A stretch of DNA of 64,000 bases from Streptomyces bungoensis (GCF_001514215.1 NZ_KQ948859.1:1-64000); one strand, 5' to 3'. Counted from the first letter of the stretch, positions 14,924 through 23,978 are shown. Notes: generated from the letters alone by a model not told the origin. Translations and numbers: made by a program.

Positions 14924-16062
14924 CAGGGCCTCACTTCCAGGGTCGAGCCGGCCAGGACGGCCGTGTACACGTCCATGAGCTGGCGGGCGGTGCGGTCGAC
15001 GGCGTAGTGCCGCACCGCCGGGGGGATGCTGCGGTCGCCGGGTCCCGCCCCGCGCAGCCGCAGCAGCTCCCGGGCGTACGCGCCTGCGCCGCCCGGGACG
15101 CGCCGGGCGCCCGGTGCGCTGCCCGGCGGCAGGTCGTCGACGGCGGGACAGGTCGTGTAGAGCACGGGGAGGCCGGCCGCGAGCGCCTCCAGCACGGCCA
15201 GGCCGAAGGCCTCCTCGGCCGACGGGGCGGCGAGCACGTCCATCGCCGACAGCAGGCCGGGCAGGCCGGGCGCGGGGTCCGCCGGGTCCGGCAGGTACGG
15301 CCGTTCGCCGGTCAGCACGACCCGGTCGGCCACCCCCAGGTCGCGGGCGGTGCGCCGCAGCGCCCGCTCCTCGTCCCCGCCGCCGACCAGCAGCAGCCGT
15401 ACGTCCCGCGGGAGTTCTCCCAGCGCGCGGACGAGGACGCCGAAGCGTTTGCCGGCGGTGAGGCGCCCCAGCCCGCCGACGACGTACGCGTCCGGCGGGA
15501 TGCCGTAGTGCGCCCGGGCCCGCTCGCGCAGCGCCGGGTCGTAGCGGAACAGGGCGGCGTCGATGCCGTTCGGGATGGTCCGGACGCGCTGGGCGGGCAC
15601 TCCCCACCGCCGCAGCCGTTCGGCCACGGTCGGGGAGACGGCGACCGTGGCCCGGCCGAGGCGCTCGCCGGCCAGGTACAGGGCCCGGACGCCCGGGGTC
15701 AGCCGGCGGCCCTCGATCCGGGCGTCGCCCAGGGAGTGCTCGGTGGCCACCACCGCCCGCACCCCCGCCAGGCGCGCCGCGGCCCGGCCGTACAGGCAGG
15801 CCCGGTACAGGTGCGTGTGCACGAGGTCGTAGCGGCCGGCGCGGATCAGCCCGGTGAGCCGGGGCAGGGCGGCGAGGTCGCGGTTGCCGCGCATGCCGAG
15901 GTCGGTGACCCGGACCCCGTCGGCCCGCAGACCCTCGGCGACCGGGCCCGGGTTGGTCAGCGTCACCACGTCGCACCGGGCCGGCAACCGGCGAAGCAGC
16001 AGGCGCAGTTGCTGCTCCGCGCCGCCGACACCGAGGCCGGTGATGACGTGCAGGGCCCTCAC
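14923..16062 (-). CDS. GT4 family glycosyltransferase
   Basis: This 379-residue GT-B enzyme has the N-terminal glycine-rich acceptor motif HVITGLGVGGAEQQL. The C-terminal nucleotide-sugar part has TIPNGIDAALF, VVGGLGRLTAGKRFG, LLLVGGGDEE and the E(x7)E signature in SAEEAFGLAVLEALAAGLPV. It transfers a sugar from a nucleotide donor to the growing lipid-linked repeat unit on the cytoplasmic face. The GTG at 16062 overlaps the stop of the deacetylase gene (GTGA). Donor and acceptor are unknown. Confidence 0.88.
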   Translation of the reverse strand: MRALHVITGLGVGGAEQQLRLLLRRLPARCDVVTLTNPGPVAEGLRADGVRVTDLGMRGNRDLAALPRLTGLIRAGRYDLVHTHLYRACLYGRAAARLAGVRAVVATEHSLGDARIEGRRLTPGVRALYLAGERLGRATVAVSPTVAERLRRWGVPAQRVRTIPNGIDAALFRYDPALRERARAHYGIPPDAYVVGGLGRLTAGKRFGVLVRALGELPRDVRLLLVGGGDEERALRRTARDLGVADRVVLTGERPYLPDPADPAPGLPGLLSAMDVLAAPSAEEAFGLAVLEALAAGLPVLYTTCPAVDDLPPGSAPGARRVPGGAGAYARELLRLRGAGPGDRSIPPAVRHYAVDRTARQLMDVYTAVLAGSTLEVRP

Positions 16063-16862
16063 ACGGCCTCCAGTGCCCGGCCGCGGACCCGCGCGAGACG
16101 CCGCTTCAGCTCCAGCCGCGCGGCCGTGTCGGCCTGGGCGATGTGCAGCCGGGGCACCGCGAAGTCGCCGGCCAGGGCGGGTGGGGGCGCGATGGCGCAG
16201 GCGTAGCGGTACCCGGCCTGGCGCACGGTGTCGTGGACGTGCTGGTCGAGGCGGCCGTAGGGGTAGCAGAAGCCCTGGACGTCGGCGTCGATGAGGTCGG
16301 CCAGGACGGAGCGGCTTCGGTGGACCTCGGCGCGCATCTCGTTGGGGCCGGCCTTGGTGAGGTCGACGTGGGTGAGGCCGTGCGAGGCGATCTCGATGCC
16401 CGCGGCCGCCGCCCGGCGGATGCCCTCGGCGCCCAGGAGGCGCTTGCGCGGGCCGAGCGCGTCCCAGTCGTTCTCGCCGTCGAGCCGCCCGGGCAGGACG
16501 AACAGGGTGGCCCCGCAGCCCCAGCGGCCGAGGACCGGCAGCGCGGTGGTGAGGAAGTCGGCGTACCCGTCGTCGAAGGTGAGCCCGACCAGCCCGCGCT
16601 CCTGTTCGCGCGCCCGCGCCGCGAGCAGGTCCCGCATGCTGACCCCGCGCAGGCCGCGGGCGCGCAGCCAGGCGAGCTGGCGGTCGAGGCGGGCGGGCGA
16701 GACGGTGATGTCGTACGGGTCCTCGGGGTGGTCCGAGACCGAGTGGTACATCGCCACCCAGGCGGCGGGACCCCACGCCCGGCGCCGGCGGACGACCGGT
16801 TCGCGCAGGGGTCCACGGACCGGTTCGAACGTGTACGGGGGCAGGGTGATGTCAACGACCAT
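16059..16862 (-). CDS. Polysaccharide deacetylase (CE4)
   Basis: This 267-residue NodB-homology protein removes N- or O-acetyl groups from polysaccharide. Motif 1 is LTFDDGYAD (T95-D102) with the catalytic base and metal-binding Asp. Motif 2 is ASHGLTHVDL with metal ligands H161 and H165. FCYPYGRLD is the third conserved loop. No signal peptide is visible, so it may act on lipid-linked intermediates in the cytoplasm, or export may be missed. The ATG lies inside the end of the flippase gene (11-base overlap). Confidence 0.88.
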   Translation of the reverse strand: MVVDITLPPYTFEPVRGPLREPVVRRRRAWGPAAWVAMYHSVSDHPEDPYDITVSPARLDRQLAWLRARGLRGVSMRDLLAARAREQERGLVGLTFDDGYADFLTTALPVLGRWGCGATLFVLPGRLDGENDWDALGPRKRLLGAEGIRRAAAAGIEIASHGLTHVDLTKAGPNEMRAEVHRSRSVLADLIDADVQGFCYPYGRLDQHVHDTVRQAGYRYACAIAPPPALAGDFAVPRLHIAQADTAARLELKRRLARVRGRALEAV

Positions 16863-18774
16863 GGTTCAGCCTTCGTGTGACGGAGCGTCGGAGAGGGTGC
16901 GCGGCCGAGGACAGCAGGGTCCGCGCGCCGGCCGTGTCCAGGGCCCACACCAGCGGGACGAAGACGGCCGTCACGGCCGCGCAGCCCGCGGCGACGGCCG
17001 CCGGGGCCGAGTCGAACGGCGCCGCGCAGACGGCCCCGGCCGCGGTGGCGGCGACGGCCGCGCCCACCGGCCCGGCCAGTTCGGCGAGGACCCGGTGGAC
17101 GCGCACCGGGAGGCTGCGCGCGCCGAGCCCGCGCAGCAGGAGCAGCGCCGTGAGGGTGATGCCCGCGGCGTTGGCGGCGGCGATGCCGCGCGCGCCCCAG
17201 AACCCCACCGTGCAGGCGCCGAGGCCGATGGTGACGGCCAGGCCCGCGGCCATCGCGGCCAGCGGGTACCAGCTGGCGCGGCCGGCCGAGAAGTACGACC
17301 GCGCGAGTGCGCCCACCAGGGTCTGGCCGAGCAGCCCGAGCGCGTAGACCCGCATGGCGGAGGCGGTCGCGGCGGTGTCGGCGGCCGTGAACGCGCCGTG
17401 CTGGAAGAGGAGCCGGATGATCCCCGGCGCGCAGGCCTCGACCACGGCGGTGCCCAGCAGCACCAGGCAGCTCACCAGCACCAGGTCCCGTTCCATGCGG
17501 TCCCGGGCCCGCCGCAGGTCGCCGTCGGCGACGGCTCTGGCCAGCACCGGGAAGGTGACCACGCACACCATCAGGGACAGCGACATGGGCAACTGGGCGA
17601 CCTTCTGCGCGTAGTTGAGGTGGGAGATGGCGCCGGCGGGCAGGCCTGAGGCGAGGTAGCGCTCGGCGAGGACCTGGGACTGGCGGCACAGCACGTACAG
17701 CAGCACGGCCGTGACCAGGGCGAGGGTCACCGCCCGGCGGTCGTCCCCGCCGGGGCCCGGGATCCAGGCGCGCGGGCGGGGGCGGCGGGGCCGGCCGGCG
17801 ATCCGGCGCCACAGGAACGGGGCCTGGACGGCGAGCATGAGGGCTCCGCCGAGCGCGACTCCCAGCGCGGCCGAGCGCACGCCCCAGCGGTCGCCGAGGA
17901 CGCACACCGTGCTGATGACGGCGACGTTGAGCGCGACGGAGATGGCCGCCGGGGCGAGGAACGCGCCGTGCGCCCGCAGGGCCGCGCTGCAGTATCCGGC
18001 CAGCCCGAAGGTCAGGACGCAGGTCGAGGTCAGGCGGGTGCAGTCCACGGCGAGGGACGCGTCGGGCAGGCTGGGCGCGAGGGCGGCGACCAGCAGGGGT
18101 GCCGCCGCGACGAGCACCGCCGCGACGGCCGCGAGGCCCAGGCACAGCCGCGGCAGGGAGGCCGCGACCAGCGCGCGCACCGGGTCGGGGCCGCCGTTGC
18201 CGCGCGCCCGCCGGGCGACCGCCACGCTGAACGCGGGGACCAGCACGTAGGCCATGCCGCCGTCGATCAGCAGCGTCGCCGCCGTCTCGGACACGGTCCA
18301 GGCCACCAGGAAGGCGTCGGTCTCCGCCCCGGCCCCGAAGACGTGGGCCAGCACCTGGTCCCTGCCGAGCCCCAGCAGCGACCCGGCCACGGACAACACG
18401 GCGGACAGCAGCGTCGCCCTGGCGAGGAACCGCCCGGACCCGGTGCCTTCGGCCCTCCCGCGCACGGCGGTGACGGCATCGGCTGCGGACGCCGGGGCTT
18501 CGCCGTGCGCACGGCTCCGCTCGGGCTCCGGGTGCCGCACGGACGCCGTCGGCACCACCGGCGCACGGCCCTGCGCGTCGCCGGGCCCGGGCACCGGCTG
18601 CCGCACGGGCGCCGCCGGCTCGCCGTTCCACGGCACGCCGGGCTCAGCGGCCGGGTGCCGGACGGCTGCCGTCCCCGTCGGCGGCTCGTGCTCGGCGCCC
18701 AGGTGCGCGGCGGTGCCGTGTGGCGTCGTCCGGGGTGTGGGGGTGCCCTGGGGCGCCGGGGGTGTGGGTCTCAC
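16852..18774 (-). CDS. MurJ/MviN-type lipid-linked oligosaccharide flippase
   Basis: This 640-residue polytopic membrane protein has about 14 predicted segments. It resembles the MurJ/MviN branch of MOP flippases (RATLLSAVLSVAGSLLGLGR, FGAGAETDAFLVAW, GLLGQTLVGALARSYFSAGR). It starts at a GTG overlapping the polymerase stop (GTGA). An unusual Pro/Thr/His-rich tail of about 105 residues precedes the first membrane segment and is probably cytoplasmic and disordered. In this operon it would flip the exopolysaccharide repeat unit rather than lipid II. That assignment comes from context. Confidence 0.85.
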   Translation of the reverse strand: MRPTPPAPQGTPTPRTTPHGTAAHLGAEHEPPTGTAAVRHPAAEPGVPWNGEPAAPVRQPVPGPGDAQGRAPVVPTASVRHPEPERSRAHGEAPASAADAVTAVRGRAEGTGSGRFLARATLLSAVLSVAGSLLGLGRDQVLAHVFGAGAETDAFLVAWTVSETAATLLIDGGMAYVLVPAFSVAVARRARGNGGPDPVRALVAASLPRLCLGLAAVAAVLVAAAPLLVAALAPSLPDASLAVDCTRLTSTCVLTFGLAGYCSAALRAHGAFLAPAAISVALNVAVISTVCVLGDRWGVRSAALGVALGGALMLAVQAPFLWRRIAGRPRRPRPRAWIPGPGGDDRRAVTLALVTAVLLYVLCRQSQVLAERYLASGLPAGAISHLNYAQKVAQLPMSLSLMVCVVTFPVLARAVADGDLRRARDRMERDLVLVSCLVLLGTAVVEACAPGIIRLLFQHGAFTAADTAATASAMRVYALGLLGQTLVGALARSYFSAGRASWYPLAAMAAGLAVTIGLGACTVGFWGARGIAAANAAGITLTALLLLRGLGARSLPVRVHRVLAELAGPVGAAVAATAAGAVCAAPFDSAPAAVAAGCAAVTAVFVPLVWALDTAGARTLLSSAAHPLRRSVTRRLNHGR

Positions 18775-20102
18775 CGCGGCGTCTCCGGGGAAGCGTGGGG
18801 CAGGGCCCACCAGGCGGCGAGGCCCAGGGCGACGGACGTCAGGATCGTGGAGGGGCCGCCGATGTCGGCGTACGCGAAGTCCACGAGCTGCCACAGCAGC
18901 AGGCCGCAGGCGGCGGTGGCGCAGTCGCGGGCGCGTCCCGCGCCCGGCAGCCGCCGCAGGGCGCGGACCAGCAGGGCCAGCCAGCTGCCCGCCACCGTCA
19001 GCAGGCCGAGCAGGCCCTGTTCGCTGAGGAGCAGCAGGTACATGTTGTGCGGGGAGAGCAGCGGCTGGCGCCGGAACGCCCGGCCGGCCCCGCCCGTGTC
19101 GCTGCCCGACGACAGCGCGAGCGACGCGTGGCCGTCCCGGTACGCGGGGAAGGCCTTCAGCCCCACGCCCGTCACCGGGTGCTCGCGCCACATGCCGGTG
19201 GCCGCCGCCCACAGGGTGTAGCGGTCGACGACGGACTGGTCCGGCGCGTCGGCGACCCGGACGATGCTGGTCAGCCGCTCCTGCAGCGCCGTGGCGCCGA
19301 CACCGAGCCCGCCCACCAGCACCACCGCCGCCGCGACCGCGGCCGCGCACACCGCCGCCGCCCGCCGCACTCCGGTCAGCAGCAGCTGGGCCCCGCAGGC
19401 GACGGCCGTGGCGATCCAGGCGCCGCGGCTGAAGGACACCGCGAGCGGGACGAGCAGCAGCAGCGCGCAGCCCGCCGCCACGGCCCGCTGCCGCCGCGCC
19501 GGAGCCTCGAGAGCGAGTCCCGTCGCCGTGACGACGCCGAAGGCGACGACGGCCGCCATCCCCATCACGTCCTGCGGCCCGAAGGTGCCCACCGCGCGGA
19601 TGTCGGCACCCTGGTAGGAGGCCCCGGTTCCGGTGAGGTACTGGTGCACCCCGAGCGCGCCCTGCCCCAGTGCGAGGGCGACCAGCGACCAGAGCACCAG
19701 CCGGGCGTCGCGCCGGTCGCGCAGGAGCAGCAGCACCGCGATCGGGACCAGGACGAACACCTGCAGGTAGCGGGCCAGTCCGGCGAGCGCGTCGCCGGGG
19801 CCCGCCGCGCCGGCCGCGGCGACCGCGATGCCCACGACGGGCAGCCCGAGCAGCACGGCCGCCGTCCGGGTCAGCGGGCGCGAGGCCTGCCGCGCGGTGC
19901 GGACGGCGGCCCACAGCACGACCAGCCCCGAGGCCGCGTCGGCGGGTGTGGCGCCTCCCCCGTCCGGGCCGACCGGCAGCCCCAGCAGGGCGACGACCGC
20001 CACGACGGGCAGGACGGGGGCGGCCCTGCGCAGCGCAGGCAGCAGCGGCAGCGGGGGCGGGGGCGGGACCGCCGGGGAGGAGACCGCCGGGACAGTGCTC
20101 AC
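18771..20102 (-). CDS. O-antigen ligase/Wzy-like polymerase
   Basis: This 443-residue membrane protein has about 10-12 hydrophobic segments and the large extracytoplasmic loop of the Wzy_C/WaaL superfamily. The loop contains HPVTGVGLKAFPAY and LSPHNMYLLLLSEQGLLGLL, the conserved His in P-H-N. SFSRGAWIA is another family block. It joins undecaprenyl-linked repeat units on the outer face of the membrane. The start is GTG at 20102. It follows the phosphoglycosyl transferase by 6 bases and overlaps the flippase start. Confidence 0.86.
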   Translation of the reverse strand: MSTVPAVSSPAVPPPPPLPLLPALRRAAPVLPVVAVVALLGLPVGPDGGGATPADAASGLVVLWAAVRTARQASRPLTRTAAVLLGLPVVGIAVAAAGAAGPGDALAGLARYLQVFVLVPIAVLLLLRDRRDARLVLWSLVALALGQGALGVHQYLTGTGASYQGADIRAVGTFGPQDVMGMAAVVAFGVVTATGLALEAPARRQRAVAAGCALLLLVPLAVSFSRGAWIATAVACGAQLLLTGVRRAAAVCAAAVAAAVVLVGGLGVGATALQERLTSIVRVADAPDQSVVDRYTLWAAATGMWREHPVTGVGLKAFPAYRDGHASLALSSGSDTGGAGRAFRRQPLLSPHNMYLLLLSEQGLLGLLTVAGSWLALLVRALRRLPGAGRARDCATAACGLLLWQLVDFAYADIGGPSTILTSVALGLAAWWALPHASPETPR

Positions 20103-20108
20103 CGGTGC

Positions 20109-21569
20109 TCAGCTCCCCGTCGGCCGGACGAACTGCGTCGCGGTGCGCACCAGGATGCAGACGTCCTGCCACAGCGACCACTCGTCGATGTAGGCGTTGT
20201 CGAAGCGGCACCGGTCCTCGATCGAGGTGTCGCCGCGCAGCCCGTGGATCTGGGCGAGTCCGGTGATCCCGCCGCGCACCCGGTGGCGCGCCGGATAGCC
20301 GGGGTGCACCTGGCTGAACTTGGCTACGAAGTAGGGCCGTTCCGGCCGCGGCCCGACCAGGCTCATGTCACCGCGGAAGACGTTCCACAGCTGGAGCAGC
20401 TCGTCCAGCGACATACGGCGCAGGAAGTGGCAGAAGCGGCTCATGTGCTGCTCGTCCGCCACGCTCCAGCGGGTCGCGGACTCGTAGGCGCTGGCGGGCC
20501 GGTGGGTGCGGAACTTCAGCATGGTGAAGGGCCGCCCGTCCTTGCCGATCCGCACCTGGCGGAACACCACGCCCGGCCCCTCGGCGGCCCTCAGCACGAC
20601 CGCGCACACCAGCAGCACCGGGGCGGCGAGCAGCAGCAGCGAGCCGGACAGCACCATGTCGAGGACCCGCTTGCCCACGACGTCCCTGCGGCGCCCGGCG
20701 TCCGGGCACAACGGCCGGCGGGAGAAGCCCGCCAGGTGCCCGGCCCGGCCGCGCCCGACGCGCAGCCCGTACGACGGCACGTCCGTGTCGAGCTCCCACA
20801 GCGCGCAGCCGAACGCGGCGAACTGCCGCAGCAGCGCGACCCGGTGGCCCCGGGTCGCGGGTCCCACGACGAGGACCGTCTCCACGCCGTTCTGGATGAG
20901 CGCGCGCACCGCGTCCTCGTCATGGACGAGGACCGGCAGCCCGGTCGGGTCGCCGGGGTGCGGAACGGGGGTCGGGGTGTCGGCGACGACGCCGACCGGC
21001 CGTACGCCGCCCGCCGGGCAGCGCAGCAACGCGGCGGCGACGCGCACGGCCGCCGGGACCGGGCCCACCACGAGGGCGGGGCGCGGCCGGTGCCGCAGAG
21101 CCCTGCGCCGGCGCCCGTGCACCGCCTCGCGGCCCGCGCACGCCGCCGCGCAGTGCACGGCGCACGCGCCGGCCAGCACGGCCACCGGCAGCGACCGCAG
21201 GAAGAGGGCCGCTACGCCCGCCCAGCCGACGGCGATCCGGGCGCAGACGGCCGGGACGTCCTCGAGCACGCCGGGGACGGCCGAGGTGTCGTACAGCAGG
21301 GCACGCCGGTTGAGGCCGAGCACGCACAGGCCCAGCAGCGCGGTCAGCCACGCGTGCCGGTGGTCTTCGGGCAGGACGAGGGCGCCCAGCAGGGTCGCGG
21401 CGGCGTCGACGGTGAGCAGGGGGGTCCAGGAGGTCCACCGCGGCCGGTGGGACGTGCGTCCGGCGGGCAGCCCGCGCCCGCCGGTGCCGGGCGGGTCGAG
21501 GACGGTGACGGCGCGCCCCGCGGCCCTGGGCTGCCCGGCAGGAGCGGGAACGGTGCTTTCCGCACTCAT
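20109..21569 (-). CDS. Initiating polyprenyl-phosphate glycosyl-1-phosphate transferase
   Basis: This 486-residue sugar transferase is of the WbaP/WcaJ (bacterial sugar transferase) type. It has four N-terminal membrane segments, a central CoA-binding-like region (LVVGPATRGHRVALL), a fifth hydrophobic hairpin (LLLLAAPVLLVCAVVL) and the catalytic C-terminus. That region has FRQVRIGKDGRPFTMLKFRT, the DE-containing LSLDELLQLWNV-like block (MSLDELLQLWNVF), MSLVGPRPERPYF and GITGLAQIHG. It loads the first sugar phosphate onto undecaprenyl phosphate and so commits the pathway. ATG at 21569 overlaps the preceding stop (ATGA). Confidence 0.9.
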   Translation of the reverse strand: MSAESTVPAPAGQPRAAGRAVTVLDPPGTGGRGLPAGRTSHRPRWTSWTPLLTVDAAATLLGALVLPEDHRHAWLTALLGLCVLGLNRRALLYDTSAVPGVLEDVPAVCARIAVGWAGVAALFLRSLPVAVLAGACAVHCAAACAGREAVHGRRRRALRHRPRPALVVGPVPAAVRVAAALLRCPAGGVRPVGVVADTPTPVPHPGDPTGLPVLVHDEDAVRALIQNGVETVLVVGPATRGHRVALLRQFAAFGCALWELDTDVPSYGLRVGRGRAGHLAGFSRRPLCPDAGRRRDVVGKRVLDMVLSGSLLLLAAPVLLVCAVVLRAAEGPGVVFRQVRIGKDGRPFTMLKFRTHRPASAYESATRWSVADEQHMSRFCHFLRRMSLDELLQLWNVFRGDMSLVGPRPERPYFVAKFSQVHPGYPARHRVRGGITGLAQIHGLRGDTSIEDRCRFDNAYIDEWSLWQDVCILVRTATQFVRPTGS

Positions 21570-22750
21570 GTGGTGATGGACTCCCTGCTCTGGTTGGGGA
21601 CGACGCACGGCCGGGTGACGATGCCCAGCAGCTCGCGGTACAGGCCGGTCACCGCGTGCGTGACCTGCCGGACGTCGTGGGCGCCGAGCACGTGGGCGCG
21701 GCCCTGTGCGCCGAGTGCCGCGCGCAGCGGACCGCGGCGCAGCAGCTCCGCGAGCGCCCGCCCCAGCGCGTCGGGGTCCTCCGGCGGCACCAGGCAGAAC
21801 GGCAGGTGGCCGGGCGGCAGGCTCTCGCGCGCCCCGTCCACGTCCGTGACGAGGACCGGGCGGCCGCAGGCCATGGCCTCCAGGGGGACGAGCGCCATGC
21901 CCTCCCAGCGGGACGGCAGGACGACGACGTCGGCGGCCCGGTACCAGGGGGCGGCGTCGCGTGCCGGGCCGGCGAACTCGACCGAGGCGGGCGCGGCGGC
22001 GCGCAGCCGGCCGGCGTCCGGTCCGTCGCCGACCAGTACCAGGCGGGCCCCGGGCAGTCGGCGCTCGACGGCGGGCCAGGCCCGCAGGAGCACGTCCTGC
22101 CCCTTCTGCCGGCACAGCCGTCCCACGCAGACGACGAGCGGGCCCGCCGCGGCCCGGGCGCTGGGGCCCTCGGGCCGCAGCCTGCGGGTGTCGACGCCGT
22201 TGGGGACCACGTGCCAGCGGGCGGTGATGCCGTGCAGCTCACCGGTGCGCCGTTCCGCCTCGCTCACGCACAGCACCCGCGACGCCCACCGCGCCGCGAA
22301 CCGCTCCCAGCGCAGCGCCGCCCGGGCCATGCCGCCGTCCACGGCCTCGAACGACCAGGCGTGCGGCTGGAAGACGGTCGGCACCCGGCCGCGCACCGCG
22401 AGCCGCGCCGCGAGTCCCGCCTTGGCGCTGTGCGCGTGCAGCACGTCGGGCCGCACCCCGCGCACCAGCCGCGTCAGGCGCCACACCTCGTCCGGGAGCC
22501 GGTGCCCGGGTGCGCGGGTCGCGTCCCAGGGGAGCACCTCGCAGCCCACCGCGCGCAGGGCGTCGGTCAGCATGCCGCCCCGCGGGCAGGCCACGGTGAC
22601 GCGCAGCCCCGCGGCGAGCTGTGCCGCGGCCAGGTCCGTCACGAGCCGGGCGACACCGCCCTCGACCGGCTGGGTGACGTGCAGGACGTGCGGCTCGCGT
22701 ACCGCGAACGGTGTCGCACGGCGCGGGACGGGACCAGGGGGAATGCGCAT
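21566..22750 (-). CDS. GT4 family glycosyltransferase, first gene of EPS operon
   Basis: This 394-residue GT-B glycosyltransferase has the N-terminal acceptor region VLHVTQPVEGGVARLVTDLA. The C-terminal donor region has VPNGVDTRRLRPEG, VCVGRLCRQKGQDVLL, LVLVGDGPDAGRL and the E(x7)E motif LPSRWEGMALVPLEAMACG. I place the start at the ATG at 22750, preceded by GAAGGGAAG. An in-frame GTG at 22801 would add 17 residues without a ribosome binding site. It heads the minus-strand operon and has its own promoter about 115 bases upstream. Confidence 0.87.
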   Translation of the reverse strand: MRIPPGPVPRRATPFAVREPHVLHVTQPVEGGVARLVTDLAAAQLAAGLRVTVACPRGGMLTDALRAVGCEVLPWDATRAPGHRLPDEVWRLTRLVRGVRPDVLHAHSAKAGLAARLAVRGRVPTVFQPHAWSFEAVDGGMARAALRWERFAARWASRVLCVSEAERRTGELHGITARWHVVPNGVDTRRLRPEGPSARAAAGPLVVCVGRLCRQKGQDVLLRAWPAVERRLPGARLVLVGDGPDAGRLRAAAPASVEFAGPARDAAPWYRAADVVVLPSRWEGMALVPLEAMACGRPVLVTDVDGARESLPPGHLPFCLVPPEDPDALGRALAELLRRGPLRAALGAQGRAHVLGAHDVRQVTHAVTGLYRELLGIVTRPCVVPNQSRESITT

Positions 22751-22863
22751 GACCGAGGCTTCCCTTCCGAAGAAAGATTCCGAACTCGGCACACTCGGCA
22801 CAAGGGTGTGCGGTCGCGGGTTCGATGCGAAATGCGCTGCATTCGGAAGGCAACACTAGCCTC

Positions 22864-22892
22864 TTATCTGTATTTATCCGCGGAACCGTCAA
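22864..22892 (-). promoter_or_regulatory. Putative promoter of the EPS operon
   Basis: On the minus strand TTGACG (22892-22887), a 17-base spacer and AGATAA (22869-22864) form a vegetative-type -35/-10 pair in A+T-richer DNA. This would leave a leader of about 110 bases. Confidence 0.4.
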
Positions 22893-23077
22893 CTGTGTCG
22901 GAATGACATCCTTCCGGCGGGCGGATATTACAGATAATCCGATGGGCTCGCCGCATGCGGCGGACCTCATCACCTGGTCTTCTCGTATGAGTTCCCGGAA
23001 CTTGCCGCGGGCGGGGTTTCCCGTGCCGTTCCTGCCTCGTTGGTCCGGGAGAACCGAGCTTTGAGGAAAGGAACACC

Positions 23078-23407
23078 ATGAAGAGTCTGAAGGCTGCCGC
23101 CCTCGCGGTCGGGGCCCTCGCCCTCGCCGGTGCCGCGTCTCCCGCCGTGGCGGCGGGCATGCCGGCGCAGGGTCTTGCCGGGGACGGCAGCGCGGTCGCC
23201 CGGAGTCTGCCGCAGGCGGCCGACCTTCCGACCGGTGACCTGGCGGGCGAGGTCAGGAGCGCGGCCGACGGCGTGAAGCGGTCGGGCGTGGTGAAGACCC
23301 CGGTTTTCGGCGCCACTCTGCCGAACCCCCTCAACGGCAAGAGCCCGCTCGGCGGCAAGGTCCCCCTCGGCGGCAAGGCGACGGGCGGGCTTCCGCTGGT
23401 CAAGTAG
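23078..23407 (+). CDS. Small secreted protein with LGGK repeat tail
   Basis: This 109-residue exported protein has the signal peptide MKSLKAAALAVGALALAGAA, cleaved near AVA or after AAG. The mature chain is amphipathic at first (AADLPTGDLAGEVRSAADG). It ends in a short Gly/Pro/Leu/Lys repeat, PLGGKVPLGGKATGGLPLVK, and has no cysteine. The ATG has GAGGAAAGGAACACC upstream. It stands alone between the divergent EPS operon and the triplicated secreted genes, with a hairpin terminator behind it. Function unknown. Confidence 0.83.
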   Translation: MKSLKAAALAVGALALAGAASPAVAAGMPAQGLAGDGSAVARSLPQAADLPTGDLAGEVRSAADGVKRSGVVKTPVFGATLPNPLNGKSPLGGKVPLGGKATGGLPLVK

Positions 23408-23430
23408 CGGTCGCGACCGCCGGGTTTTCG

Positions 23431-23462
23431 AGGCCGACTCCGTCACGCCGGGGGTCGGCCTT
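23431..23462 (+). terminator. Hairpin terminator
   Basis: AGGCCGAC and GTCGGCCTT pair around a 15-base loop, followed by TTCGGCG, 24 bases after the stop at 23407. Confidence 0.55.
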
Positions 23463-23536
23463 CGGCGTGTTCAAGGAAGAAATGTTTCACCACTCAGACC
23501 GGGAGCGGACGCGCGAATCGGCGCGGCAAAGCCGAC

Positions 23537-23565
23537 GGCGGCCCGCCGACATACGGCGGGCCGCC
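23537..23565 (-). terminator. Hairpin terminator after triplicated copy 1
   Basis: GGCGGCCCGCCG and CGGCGGGCCGCC form a perfect 12-bp stem with a 5-base loop, 15 bases beyond the stop at 23581. Confidence 0.75.
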
Positions 23566-23580
23566 AGGCGGGGGTACGGA

Positions 23581-23904
23581 TCAGAACAGCAGGCCGCCCA
23601 CGGTGGGGGCGTTGTGCGACTCGTCGACCGTGCCGGTGTCGCAGGCGGCGTAGCGCGAGTGCGGCGCCATGACGACGCCATCGAGGGCGGCACCGTCGGA
23701 CCACGGCGCGAGGCAGCGGGCGTCGACCAGGGCGCCGTTGGCCACCGCGAGACCCTGCTGGGGGCCGTTCACGACGACGGGACCCTCCGAGATGCCCTTG
23801 CCACCGGTGACGTGGGTGTCGTTGTCGTGGGCCGTGGCGGTGCCGCCGGCCGCGAGCACGATGCCCGCAGCCAGGACGGAGAGGGCAGTGACCTTCTTAC
23901 GCAT
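23581..23904 (-). CDS. Secreted protein, tandem family copy 1
   Basis: This 107-residue exported protein has the signal peptide MRKKVTALSVLAAGIVLAAG, cleaved near ATA. The mature core is GPVVVNGPQQGLAVANGALV, DARCLAPWSDGAALDG and APHSRYAACDTGTVDES, ending in VGGLLF. Two conserved Cys are about 36 residues apart. It is the most diverged of three tandem paralogs on the minus strand. The ATG has CTGAAAGGCGCATCCC upstream, shared with copy 2. No known domain. Confidence 0.86.
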   Translation of the reverse strand: MRKKVTALSVLAAGIVLAAGGTATAHDNDTHVTGGKGISEGPVVVNGPQQGLAVANGALVDARCLAPWSDGAALDGVVMAPHSRYAACDTGTVDESHNAPTVGGLLF

Positions 23905-23948
23905 GGGATGCGCCTTTCAGATGGGGAGCGGATTGGGGGGCGTCCGCC

Positions 23949-23972
23949 CTGCTCCGAACCGAATCGGAGCAG
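23949..23972 (-). terminator. Hairpin between tandem copies 2 and 1
   Basis: CTGCTCCGA and TCGGAGCAG form a 9-bp stem with a 6-base loop just beyond the stop of copy 2 (23979). A similar CTGCTC...GAGCAG stem follows copy 3, so the terminator was duplicated with the gene. Confidence 0.65.
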
Positions 23973-23978
23973 AGGGGG

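Noticed and set aside
18720..22859. Very long plus-strand open frame (over 1,300 codons) across the EPS operon
   Set aside because: It is antisense to five genes with clear family motifs. Its translation is Arg/Gly/Pro-rich shadow typical of high-G+C DNA.
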